Shown: positions 5,486 to 13,287 of the stretch, piece after piece | Layout: the number at the start of each line of letters is the position of its first letter | How positions within the stretch are numbered: the first letter of the stretch is position 1 | Assembly: GCA_963701265.1 (NCBI GenBank) | Contig: OY969581.1 | Span: forward strand, 868,001-932,000 | Direction of reading: 5' to 3' | DNA: 64,000 nucleotides | Source of the DNA: VRUE01 sp963701265 | GTDB taxonomy: Bacteria; Actinomycetota; Thermoleophilia; Solirubrobacterales; 70-9 | The notes under the pieces: generated by a model | Databases searched by the model: none | What the model was told of the DNA's origin: nothing | Seen by the model: the letters and a program-made list of their open reading frames with translations, nothing else | Position numbers and translations under genes: made by a program

Positions 5486-6322
5486 ATGAACAGGCTGTCA
5501 ACTGAGAAACGCGCCCAGATCGTCGGCTGCCTGGTCGAGGGCAACTCGATTCGGGCGACCGTGCGGATGACCGGGGCGGCCAAGAACACGATCACGAAAC
5601 TTCTGGTCGATCTGGGGGAAGCGTGCGCCGAGTATCAAGACGGCGTCCTTGTCGATCTCCCCTGCAAAGTGATTGAGGCCGATGAGATATGGGCTTATTG
5701 CTACGCCAAGCAGCGGAACGTGCCGGAGGAGTTCAAGGGCACGTATGGCTATGGCGACGTTTGGACTTTCACGGCACTGTGCGCCGATACCAAGCTGGTT
5801 CCCTCATGGCTGGTCGGCGAGCGGACCTCAGACGACGCGGAAGTCTTCCTGACCGATTTGGCGAGCCGGATGGCCGGACGCATCCAGCTAAGCACCGATG
5901 GGCACGTGATCTACGAAGGAACCGTAGGCCCCTCGTTTCGCCATCAGGTCGACTGGGCGCAGATCATGAAGATCTACCGGGCCGATAGCGGCGGCGAGCG
6001 CAAATACAGTCCGGCGGTCTGCACCGGCACCAAACGGCGCGTTCTCAAGGGAGACCCTGATCCAGACCGGATCTCTACGAGCTACGTCGAGCGCCAGAAC
6101 CTGACGATGCGGATGGGGATGCGGCGCTTTACCCGCCTGACTAACGGCTTCAGCAAGAAGGTGGAGAACCTGGCCCAAGCCGTCAGCCTGCACTATCTCC
6201 ATTACAACTTCGCTCGCCCGCATACGGCGCTGAGGGAGCGCTATCCCCGTACTCCAGCGATGGCCGCAGGGGTGGCCGATCACATCTGGTCGCTGGAGGA
6301 GATTGCGGGGCTGGTGGACTAG
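5486..6322 (+). CDS. IS1-like DDE transposase
   Basis: 278 residues from ATG 5486 (alternative in-frame ATG 5477). An N-terminal helix-turn-helix (about 10-45, IVGCLVEGNSIRATVRMTGAAKNTITKLL) is followed by the catalytic core: IEADEIW (D66), LSTDGH (second Asp) and SYVERQN (Glu), with the conserved MRRFTRLTNGFSKKVEN helix and a VADHIWSLEEI C-terminus. These match transposases annotated as IS1-family DDE proteins, without the N-terminal zinc finger of classic IS1. All catalytic residues are present and the frame is intact. Its stop overlaps the NYN gene start by one base. Confidence 0.92.
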   Translation: MNRLSTEKRAQIVGCLVEGNSIRATVRMTGAAKNTITKLLVDLGEACAEYQDGVLVDLPCKVIEADEIWAYCYAKQRNVPEEFKGTYGYGDVWTFTALCADTKLVPSWLVGERTSDDAEVFLTDLASRMAGRIQLSTDGHVIYEGTVGPSFRHQVDWAQIMKIYRADSGGERKYSPAVCTGTKRRVLKGDPDPDRISTSYVERQNLTMRMGMRRFTRLTNGFSKKVENLAQAVSLHYLHYNFARPHTALRERYPRTPAMAAGVADHIWSLEEIAGLVD

Positions 6323-7041
6323 TGCCCACGTTGGGGCGACACTCGCGTGTACCGTCTCGACCCGTGCGGGTTCCGAAGCAGCGCGTCATCTTCTATATCG
6401 ACGGCTTCAATCTCTACTACGGATCTCTTCGTGGCCAGCCGTATCGATGGCTCGACCTGGAAGCGCTTTGCGAGCAGTACATCAAGCCGGGGAGTGAGCT
6501 TGTAGCCGTCAAGTACTTCACCGCGAAAGTCGAAGATCGCCCCGATAAGCCGGGCCAACGAGAGCAGCAGCGGGAGTATCTACGGGCTCTGAGGACCCTG
6601 CCAAAGGTGGAGATCATCTACGGGCACTTCCTGACCCGGACGGCTACGCGGCTGCTTGAGCACCTACCGAAGAAGCGGCGAAAAGGCGATATCGGCCTGC
6701 GCTCGGTGTGGATCCAGGAGGAGAAGGGCTCGGATGTCAACCTGGCGAGCCACTTGCTCGCGGATGGATTCAGGGCTCGCTACGACCTGGCGGTGGTCAT
6801 CTCAAACGACGGCGACTTGAAGATGCCGGTCGAGATCGTAAGAAAAGAGTTCAAAGCCGGCGTGGGGATCATCAATCCTCATTCAGCTCGAAGCTACGCG
6901 CTCTCGCCCCACAAGCTGCCGAGAAAGTCCTTCTATCAGCGCCTTCAGCCCCGACGTATCCGCAAAGCCCAGCTTCCCCTCGAACTCCGTGATGAGGAGG
7001 GCCCGATTCGCTGCCCTGATGGCTGGTGCCTCCAGAAATAG
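6322..7041 (+). CDS. NYN-domain (LabA/DUF88-like) predicted RNase, coupled to transposase
   Basis: 239 residues from GTG 6322, whose G is the last base of the transposase stop, implying translational coupling. The PIN-like NYN fold is complete: FYIDGFNLYYG (first Asp, about residue 27), a central EEKGSDVNLASHLL Asp, and the VVISNDGDLKMPVEIV acidic pair. These four acidic residues bind metal in NYN nucleases such as LabA-like and MARF1-type RNases. The C-terminus is basic (RLQPRRIRKAQ). A nuclease stitched to a transposase is not the usual organisation. It may process element RNA, act as a toxin or take part in defence. Confidence 0.88.
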   Translation: MPTLGRHSRVPSRPVRVPKQRVIFYIDGFNLYYGSLRGQPYRWLDLEALCEQYIKPGSELVAVKYFTAKVEDRPDKPGQREQQREYLRALRTLPKVEIIYGHFLTRTATRLLEHLPKKRRKGDIGLRSVWIQEEKGSDVNLASHLLADGFRARYDLAVVISNDGDLKMPVEIVRKEFKAGVGIINPHSARSYALSPHKLPRKSFYQRLQPRRIRKAQLPLELRDEEGPIRCPDGWCLQK

Positions 7042-7171
7042 CAAGAGCCGCCCGAAGGCGACTCTGCATCTCAGGCCACCGCAAAGCGGCCTGAGGGGGT
7101 AAATGCAGAGTAGCGAGAATGCCCCTTGGGGTCAACGACGAAATGTGCTAGGCGCCACACGACGTTGCTGG

Positions 7172-7354
7172 CTAGCTGGGCGTTATCGCCCGAATCTGGT
7201 GGGCATTGATGCTCACCCAGCCCTCGTAGCCCTTCATTGAAACTTGAATGATCGGCGTATAAGCGGCTCCTGCGCCCAGGATCTTGTCGTGGACCTCCTG
7301 AACACTTTGTTCGACCTGCATCTTGTGAGCTTCGTCAAAGCGAATCATCGCCAT
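7172..7354 (-). CDS. Small conserved-looking protein at the right end of the transposon
   Basis: 60 residues from ATG 7354, with a strong ribosome site (GAGGAGGAAG directly upstream on the minus strand). The N-terminal half is helical and charged (IRFDEAHKMQVEQSVQEVHDKILG). The C-terminal half looks like short strands ending in GWVSINAHQIRAI. It is convergent with the NYN gene and starts 75 bp inside the right terminal repeat. No family was recognised; it could be an antitoxin-like partner or a regulator of the nuclease. Confidence 0.6.
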   Translation of the reverse strand: MAMIRFDEAHKMQVEQSVQEVHDKILGAGAAYTPIIQVSMKGYEGWVSINAHQIRAITPS

Positions 7355-7428
7355 GGCTTCCTCCTCGCGTTTGGGACAGGGAGAACCTATTCGCTAGAAG
7401 AAAGTGGCTGGCAAAGCAGGGGCAAAGG

Positions 7429-7457
7429 CTAGGGTCGATTCAAAGTGACCCACTACC
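7429..7457. repeat. Right terminal inverted repeat
   Basis: A perfect 29-bp inverse copy of 3778-3806, ending TGACCCACTACC. It is followed by the right target duplication. Confidence 0.95.
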
Positions 7458-7465
7458 GGCCCCAT
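7458..7465. repeat. Target-site duplication, right copy
   Basis: GGCCCCAT, identical to 3770-3777. Confidence 0.9.
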
Positions 7466-7513
7466 GCCGCTCAACGCAAACTGACCACCAGCGTCTGCGA
7501 GAATCGCTTTGGC

Positions 7514-8389
7514 TTGAGTTCTTCAACCGAAACCGCGGTCGTTTGCGACACAACGGCCTACCTGCCGAGCGAGCTCGTTGCTTCGCGCGGGATCAAGACG
7601 ATCAGCCTCTACGTTTCCGTCGACGGCCATCAGGAGCCTGAGTCGGAGATCAGCGACTACGCCGGTTTCTACGAGCGTCTGCGCGCATCGGAAGAGGGAG
7701 CGACGACCTCACAGCCCTCGATTGGGGATTTCCTCGCCGTCTATGAGCCGCTGCTCGACGAAGGCCGCGAGATCGTCTCGATCCACATCTCCTCGGGAAT
7801 CTCGGGAACCTTTGAGGCTGCCAACCAGGCCCGTGAGCGGCTTGTCGCCGAGGGCAAGGGCGGCGAGCGCATCCACCTCCTCGACTCGCGCTCGGCGTGT
7901 GGCGGTATGGGCCTGCCCGTCGTTGCGGCTGCCGCGGCTGCCGCTGCCGGCGCAGACGCGGCCGGGACGCTCGCTCGCGCCGAGCAGGCGCGCGAGGAGC
8001 TGAAGATGTGGTTTGCGATCGACACGCTCGAGTACCTGCGCCGCGGCGGTCGGATCGGCGGCGCACGCGCCTGGATCGGCTCGGCGCTCAAGATCAAGCC
8101 GATCCTGACCCTGGAGGAGGAGATCACCCCGGTCGAGCGCGTCCGCACCCGGGCTCGCTCGATCGAGCGACTGCGTGACTACGCCCGCCAGCGGCATGAG
8201 TCGGGCCTCGACGCCTGGGTCGTGCAGCACATCCAGGATCCCGAGACAGCAGGGGCGCTCGCCGACGATTGCCGTGAAATCTTCGGCTGCGAGCCGGCCT
8301 TCATCTCCGAGATCGGACCGGTGATCGGCGCCCACGTCGGCCCCGGCCTGCTCGGCGTCGGCAGCGTCTCGAAAGCCGTTCTGAGCTAG
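7514..8389 (+). CDS. DegV family fatty-acid-binding protein
   Basis: A 291-residue DegV-fold protein. It shows AVVCDTTAYLPSE with the conserved Asp-Thr near the start, the TTSQPSIGDF motif (about 70-80), ISSGISGTFEAA (about 95-107), DSRSACGGMG, and DTLEYLRRGGRIGGA. In Firmicutes DegV/FakB proteins present fatty acids to FakA kinase; no fakA-like gene is nearby. TTG 7514 is chosen because upstream in-frame codons run into the transposon end. The insertion 48 bp upstream has probably removed or replaced its native promoter. Confidence 0.88.
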   Translation: MSSSTETAVVCDTTAYLPSELVASRGIKTISLYVSVDGHQEPESEISDYAGFYERLRASEEGATTSQPSIGDFLAVYEPLLDEGREIVSIHISSGISGTFEAANQARERLVAEGKGGERIHLLDSRSACGGMGLPVVAAAAAAAAGADAAGTLARAEQAREELKMWFAIDTLEYLRRGGRIGGARAWIGSALKIKPILTLEEEITPVERVRTRARSIERLRDYARQRHESGLDAWVVQHIQDPETAGALADDCREIFGCEPAFISEIGPVIGAHVGPGLLGVGSVSKAVLS

Positions 8390-8391
8390 CG

Positions 8392-10719
8392 CTAGGCGCG
8401 AATGCCTTCGCGAGTCCGGGACTCGCGGGGGACCGGCTGCGGCTTGAGTCGCACCGGGGTGGTGGAGAGGGCCTGCACGCGCAGGTCGCTCCAGGTGAGC
8501 CCTTCGCGGACCAATGCCGGCAGGCCGAGGGCGACCGCGGTGGCAATCTCGACCGCTTGCAGGATCACACCGTAGGCGAGGGCGTCGGCGGTGCTGATGC
8601 CGAAGCCGGTGTGCAGGACGCTGATCACGGCGAGCTGGAAGACGCCGATGTTCGACGGCGTCGCCGGCACGACGGCGGTTACGTTGACGGCGAAGAGCAC
8701 TGCGGCGGCGGCGCCGATCCCAGCTTGATCGTTGAGCCCAAGGGCGGCCAGCAGGGCCCAGCAAGACGCCAGCTGAATCGCCCAGGCGCCGAGCTGCGCG
8801 GCGGTGGCAGCGGCGCCGCGGCGCGGGTTGCGAAAGACCCGCAGGCCGGCGCGGACCTGCAGCAGGGCGGCGTACATGGCGCTGCCGAGCCTGGCGAGGC
8901 GGCCGTTGCCGTTGCGGCGCATCAGCGGCGGCCCGAGCAGTACGACGAGCAGCAGCAGCAGCGGCACGAAGCTGAAGACGAAGAGCTTCTGGGTGCTGGA
9001 GTGGAAGAGGTCGGTGCTGGAGACGATGATCACCCCGAGCATCGCCAGGGCGACGAGATTGAGCACGGTCTGCGAGACGAGCGTGCCGAGCAGGACGGGG
9101 AAGGTCTCGCGCATGCGGCCGATCCTGCGCGCCAGCGACATCGCTCGCGCCGGCTCGCCGAGGCGGGCCGGCAGGGTTGCCGACATCAGCACCCCGATCA
9201 TCGTCGCCGAGGTGACGTCGCGGCGCCGGACCGGCGCCAGCGGCAGCGCCGCGCGCACGATCCAGTACCAGGAGGCGGCGCGGAAGAAGAGCGAGAGCGC
9301 CATCAGGGCGCAGGCCACCAACACCCAGGTGAAGTCGGAGCGGACGATGCTTTCGACGACGTTGTCGACGCCGATCTTCTGCGCTGCCAGGGCGGTGAGG
9401 CCGACCCCGGTGATGCCGGCCGCGGCCAGGCCGATGCGGCGGGCGATCTTGCTCTTGCGCTTGGCCGGTTGGGCTGGTGCGGGGTCGAGCGAAGGGAGTC
9501 GACGCGGTGGCTCATACGGCAGGCCGTCGGCGGGCCGTATTCCGGCCCAGTGGGCTGCTCGCTCCAGGGCGCCATTCGGCTCTGGCGCGTCAATCGCCCG
9601 CTCATAGACGCTGGTCACCCGATCGGCGACCCGGGGCCAGGCGTAGCGCTCGGCGCTCTTACGGGCGGCCTCTCCCATGGCCGCCAACCGCTCTGGCTCG
9701 TGATAGGCGCGTTGCAGCTCCTCGGCGAGGCGCTGAGGGTCGCCGGGAGGGACGAGCACGCCGTCGACGCCGTCGGTGACGACGTCGCTGTAGCCGGCGA
9801 TCGCGGAGGCGATCGCCGGTGTGCCGGCGGCAAAGGCCTCGGTCAGGACCATGCCGAAGCTCTCGCCCGAGAGCGAAGGGGCGCAGAGCACGTCTGCCTC
9901 GTGCATGGCCCGGTGCAGCGCCTCGCCGGAGACCCGGCCGCGCACGTCGATCCAGCGCATCGTCTCCGGATCGGCGAGGTAGCGCAGCACGTCCTCGCGC
10001 TCGGCGCCGATCACGGTGAGGCGGCTGGGCACGTGCTCGACCAAGGCGCCGAAGGCGGCAAGCAGGATCGGCAGTCCCTTGCGCTCCTCTGGCCGCCCGA
10101 CGAAGAGGATTCGCAGCTCCTCGTCGGCTGGCTTTGGACCGCGTGGGGCGGCGGCGACGTCGACCCCGTTGGGGATCACCTCGTAGTGGCCGCCGTACCA
10201 GCGGCGCCCGGTCCAGGCGGCCGCCTCGGAGACGGCGATGCGGGCGGAAAGGCGATTGAACACGCGACGGGCTCCGAGTGCCGAGGCGAGGTAGTTTGGC
10301 GTTGCCTTGGTCGAGTAGGCGTGGAAGGTGCCGACGGCGGGCACGTCGCTGCCCAGCGCTGCGTTCCAGCCAACCAGCGGCACCACCGGCTCGTGGATGT
10401 GGACGACGTCGAAGTTGCCCTGGCTCAGCGCACGGCGGGGGGCGATGACGCCACCGGCCGGGAAGGGCGCGAGGTTCGAGATCGCGCCGTTGGAGGGGAA
10501 GCCCGCCGTGCGTCCCAGCGGGACCAGGTAATCGGGGACCTCGCGGGACTCGGGGGCGGCATGGTGCAGCGTCCGGCTGAGGCGACCGGGCGGGTCAAAG
10601 GGGGCGAGCACGCGAACGTGGTGGCCGCGGCCGAGGAACTCCTCGGCAAGCGACTCCACGTGCCGGTTCACGCCTCCCTGGTAGGACCAGGAATATGGCG
10701 AGACGAGAGCAATCCGCAC
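8392..10719 (-). CDS. Fusion: GT4 glycosyltransferase + LPG-synthase-like membrane domain
   Basis: 775 residues from GTG 10719. Residues 1 to about 375 are a GT-B glycosyltransferase of family 4 resembling PimA-type mannosyltransferases: YSWSYQGGVNRHVESLAEE, NGVDV, RPEERKG, and the C-terminal SGESFGMVLTEAFAAGTP. After a Pro-rich linker (about 385-425), residues 430-745 form about seven or eight membrane segments of the lysylphosphatidylglycerol-synthase transmembrane type (ARLGEPARAMSLARR, TPSNIGVFQLAVISVL). Family members move or modify lipids. The fusion suggests a glycolipid made on the cytoplasmic face and flipped or channelled by the same polypeptide. Separate proteins are the usual arrangement. 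Confidence 0.85.
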   Translation of the reverse strand: MRIALVSPYSWSYQGGVNRHVESLAEEFLGRGHHVRVLAPFDPPGRLSRTLHHAAPESREVPDYLVPLGRTAGFPSNGAISNLAPFPAGGVIAPRRALSQGNFDVVHIHEPVVPLVGWNAALGSDVPAVGTFHAYSTKATPNYLASALGARRVFNRLSARIAVSEAAAWTGRRWYGGHYEVIPNGVDVAAAPRGPKPADEELRILFVGRPEERKGLPILLAAFGALVEHVPSRLTVIGAEREDVLRYLADPETMRWIDVRGRVSGEALHRAMHEADVLCAPSLSGESFGMVLTEAFAAGTPAIASAIAGYSDVVTDGVDGVLVPPGDPQRLAEELQRAYHEPERLAAMGEAARKSAERYAWPRVADRVTSVYERAIDAPEPNGALERAAHWAGIRPADGLPYEPPRRLPSLDPAPAQPAKRKSKIARRIGLAAAGITGVGLTALAAQKIGVDNVVESIVRSDFTWVLVACALMALSLFFRAASWYWIVRAALPLAPVRRRDVTSATMIGVLMSATLPARLGEPARAMSLARRIGRMRETFPVLLGTLVSQTVLNLVALAMLGVIIVSSTDLFHSSTQKLFVFSFVPLLLLLVVLLGPPLMRRNGNGRLARLGSAMYAALLQVRAGLRVFRNPRRGAAATAAQLGAWAIQLASCWALLAALGLNDQAGIGAAAAVLFAVNVTAVVPATPSNIGVFQLAVISVLHTGFGISTADALAYGVILQAVEIATAVALGLPALVREGLTWSDLRVQALSTTPVRLKPQPVPRESRTREGIRA

Positions 10720-10766
10720 GAATCACAAAGGGTAGTTGATTGCCCAGAGGGGATTCGCTGCGTAAG

Positions 10767-12605
10767 TCACGCGGATCTCCCGGGCGGCGTGCTCCAGGCG
10801 TAGGCGGCGAAGACGAGGATGTAAGCAGCGCCGATCTCGAGCAGGAGGGCGCCTGAATCGTTGGCCAGGGTGCCGACCGCGGTGGCGGCGATCGCCCCGA
10901 TCAAACCCGCGCGCAGAGCCGGAACGGGGCGCAACCGGTCACTTATTCGATCGCGGCGCAGGAAGGCGAAACCGGCAAGTGCGGCGACGAGGGGGAGGAA
11001 GAAGAGCACGATCGGCCGGCTGAAGCTGTGGGCGGAGAGCTGTAGGCGTCGCTGGGCGACGTCGGCCAGGTCACCGAGTCCGCCAGCGTCGAGCACCGAG
11101 CGGGTCAGATGGGCGTTGGCGCCGGAGACGAGGTCGGCGAGGGCGATCAGGGCAAGAACCGCCAGCGGGGCAGCGACTATGAGCAGGGCCGTGCGCCGGC
11201 TCCGGGCGGCGATCGCGGCAGCCGCGACGGCGCCACCGACAGGCAGGACGATCGCGGCGCCGACGTCGGCGCCGAAGCGACCAGCTGCAAAGACAACGGC
11301 GGTCACCAGGCTGATTGCGAGGAAGGCCGCGGCGGCGCGCCGCTCCTTCAGCTGCGGCGAGAAGCCCGAGAGGGCAGCCCCCGTTCCGGCAACGACGAGA
11401 ACACCGAGCAGCGCCTCCAGCTCGTTGCCGATCCCGTAGAAGCGCACCCCGAGCCCAGGGTTGGGGCCGAGCAGGGAGAGCGAGGTGAGCGGCGAGCCCG
11501 CAATCACGTCAATCGCGTAAGCGAGGACGACGAGGCCCGAGGCAACGGCGAGCGCTCGCAGGCCACCGAGCAGAAAGAGTGTCAGCGCCGCCAGCAGTGG
11601 CGCCCCGAACATCACCAGCAGCTGTTCGCTGTCCTGGCTCGGCTCAAGCGCCGCACCCGCAAGCAGGAGCAGCGGCAGGTAGACGACGCTGAGGCCGGCG
11701 AGCCGAATCGCAACGCGGCCGACCCGGTCAGAGCTGACCAGTGCGGCCAGCCCAAAGACAACCAGCCAGACCAGCAGGCTGATCCCGATCACCGGCCCGC
11801 GCCGTTCCGAGATCACCGCCATCCGCGCGCCAAGCGATTCGACTGCGGCAACGTTGACCGACTCCTCGGCTCGGATCGCCTGCCCCGACATCTGCGTTGG
11901 AACCGCGATTCCAAGCCGCGCCAGAATCGTCGGCGCGACGTCGGTCGAGAGCACGTAGCCATCCGTGCGCGTGCTGTCCGAGGTCAGGTTCCCGTCAAAC
12001 CCTCGCCCCACGACCCCAATCGCCAACGCCCCGTTCTTCTCCGGCGGCGCCCGCTCAATCGCAATCAGCAGGTCGTTCCCACGGAGCCGGCGCACGAGCG
12101 CCGCCAGTCCCGCAAGCCCAACCGCCCGAACCTCGCACCGCTGCCCGTGCTCCGCCAGCGTCGTCGCCAGCAACCCGGGCACGACATCCGCCGGCGCCGA
12201 TTCCGCCCGCTCCATCACTGCGCTCGAGTAGGCAGGACCACAAATCCCTCCGCCAACGCCTCGCCGAAGCTCCGAGTCATAGAGCGAATCGAAGGCCCGA
12301 TTCCCCTGCGAGATATCCAGATAGGTCTGGGCTGCCGAAACCGAGCCGAGCCCAGCACTCATCAGCCCTGGAGAAACGCCCCGAACCTTCGCAAGCAGCT
12401 TCAGGTCGGTCCCTCGGGGCACGAGAGCAACCGTCACCTCCGAGTGCGGGGCCCGGGTGGGGGGTGAAGCGTCTTGCACTTTTTCGTCGAGAGAACCTCG
12501 GACGGCGGCCCCCGCTTCACCGAAAAAGTTAAGCGGAACCCCCCACCCGGGCCCCGCAACCCAGAGCGCCACGGCCGCTATCGTGACCCCAATGGCCGAC
12601 CGCAC
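10767..12605 (-). CDS. Polytopic membrane protein with alkaline-phosphatase-like domain
   Basis: About 612 residues. The start is uncertain: GTG 12605 gives a full N-terminal membrane segment and overlaps the divergent gene by 14 bp, while GTG 12572 avoids overlap. An exported region of about 250 residues follows, with features of the alkaline phosphatase superfamily C-terminal half (STDVAPTILARLGIAVPTQMSGQ). Then come about ten membrane segments with GPNPGLGVRFYGIGNELEALLG and GRFGADVGAAIVL. The early AlkP metal-site motifs are not clear, so it may be a pseudo-enzyme. It carries an in-frame palindromic repeat (12445-12558). With the neighbouring GT4 fusion it suggests envelope polymer or glycolipid work. 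Confidence 0.7.
   Translation of the reverse strand: MRSAIGVTIAAVALWVAGPGWGVPLNFFGEAGAAVRGSLDEKVQDASPPTRAPHSEVTVALVPRGTDLKLLAKVRGVSPGLMSAGLGSVSAAQTYLDISQGNRAFDSLYDSELRRGVGGGICGPAYSSAVMERAESAPADVVPGLLATTLAEHGQRCEVRAVGLAGLAALVRRLRGNDLLIAIERAPPEKNGALAIGVVGRGFDGNLTSDSTRTDGYVLSTDVAPTILARLGIAVPTQMSGQAIRAEESVNVAAVESLGARMAVISERRGPVIGISLLVWLVVFGLAALVSSDRVGRVAIRLAGLSVVYLPLLLLAGAALEPSQDSEQLLVMFGAPLLAALTLFLLGGLRALAVASGLVVLAYAIDVIAGSPLTSLSLLGPNPGLGVRFYGIGNELEALLGVLVVAGTGAALSGFSPQLKERRAAAAFLAISLVTAVVFAAGRFGADVGAAIVLPVGGAVAAAAIAARSRRTALLIVAAPLAVLALIALADLVSGANAHLTRSVLDAGGLGDLADVAQRRLQLSAHSFSRPIVLFFLPLVAALAGFAFLRRDRISDRLRPVPALRAGLIGAIAATAVGTLANDSGALLLEIGAAYILVFAAYAWSTPPGRSA
12445..12558. repeat. Palindromic repeat inside coding sequence, copy A
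   Basis: Outer arms 12445-12465 and 12538-12558 are perfect 21-bp inverse copies. Inside lies a second stem, ACTTTTTCG (12478-12486) with CGAAAAAGT (12521-12529). Read on the minus strand the order TCCGCTT..TTTTTCG..CGAAAAAG..GACGC is shared with copy B at 28174-28298. It is translated in frame within the N-terminal part of the AlkP-like membrane protein (PLNFFGEAG..SLDEKVQDASPP). Confidence 0.85.
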
Positions 12606-13287
12606 ATTCGCAAAGTTCAGTTTCTTCAAGATAGATCCCGCCTGGCGACGTCGCGACGCCGACCTGCGAGCGGCAGACAAGCAGGAGTTCCTCGCCGCCT
12701 GCGAGGACTTTGCCCTCGATCGCTCGCTGCGCGCCTACTCAACCATAGGAACGCGCGGCGATGTCGACCTGGTCATCCTCTCCCAGAGCCCCAGCCTCGA
12801 CGACCTGCACACCTTCCACGTCGTGCTCGGCCAGAGCGGCCTGGCGAAGTGGAGCGAGACGCCCTACTCGTTCCTCTCGATGACCAAACGCTCGCCCTAC
12901 TCGGACGAGCAGGCCCGGCCCGAGATCTGCGTCTCGGAGCGCAAGTACATGTTCCTCTACCCGATGGTCAAGCAGCGCCGCTGGTACGGGCTGCCGCCCG
13001 AGGAGCGCGGCCGGATCATGAAAAGCCACATCGAGGTGGGGCGGCGCTACCCCGAGATCACGATCAACACCACCTACTCCTTCGGCCTCGACGACCAGGA
13101 GTTCGTGGTCGCCTTCGAGGGTGACGACCCGGGGATGTTCCTCGACCTGGTGCACGAGCTGCGCCCGACCGAGTCAAGCGAGTTCACCGAGCTCGAGACC
13201 CCGATCTTCACCTGCGTGGCGCTCTCGCTGCGCAAGGCGCTGGACGCGCTCGACGGCGTGCCCGGTGCCGTGGCCGCGGGAGCATGA
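12592..13287 (+). CDS. chdC: Coproheme decarboxylase (chlorite-dismutase family)
   Basis: A 231-residue Cld-fold protein from ATG 12592. ChdC/HemQ performs the last step of the coproporphyrin-dependent haem pathway, decarboxylating coproheme III to haem b with peroxide. Diagnostic features are KYMFLYPMVKQRRWYGLPPEER, containing the reactive Tyr, and MKSHIEVGRRYPEITINTTYSFGLDDQEFVVAFE with the axial His about 30 residues later. The chlorite-dismutase distal Arg is not evident, as expected for ChdC. No other haem gene is nearby. Its stop overlaps the next ATG, suggesting the small Cys-rich protein is co-produced. Confidence 0.92.
   Translation: MADRTFAKFSFFKIDPAWRRRDADLRAADKQEFLAACEDFALDRSLRAYSTIGTRGDVDLVILSQSPSLDDLHTFHVVLGQSGLAKWSETPYSFLSMTKRSPYSDEQARPEICVSERKYMFLYPMVKQRRWYGLPPEERGRIMKSHIEVGRRYPEITINTTYSFGLDDQEFVVAFEGDDPGMFLDLVHELRPTESSEFTELETPIFTCVALSLRKALDALDGVPGAVAAGA

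Larger units (their letters stand above)
3778..7457 (+). mobile_element. 3,680-bp transposon with cargo, IS1-like transposase
   Basis: A complete element bounded by perfect 29-bp inverted repeats (3778-3806 and 7429-7457, outer ends GGTAGTGGGTCA / TGACCCACTACC) and an 8-bp target duplication. It lies between erpA and degV. In order it holds a winged-helix protein, an XRE regulator, a small basic protein, a hairpin-rich region, a four-codon mini-ORF, a tRNA-like gene, the transposase, an NYN nuclease and a small convergent gene. At 3.7 kb it is far larger than a typical single-gene IS of this group (about 0.8-2 kb). Exact family (IS1 versus IS1595) is not settled from sequence alone. Confidence 0.9.

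Noticed and set aside
8557..10803. 748-codon open frame on the plus strand opposite the GT4 fusion gene
   Set aside because: It is the complement of a clearly conserved gene, has low-complexity Gly/Ala/Asp/Arg composition and no motif; a high-GC shadow frame.
11109..12467. 452-codon plus-strand open frame opposite the AlkP-like membrane protein
   Set aside because: Highly charged repetitive translation typical of antisense frames in high-GC DNA; the minus-strand frame has membrane segments and motifs.
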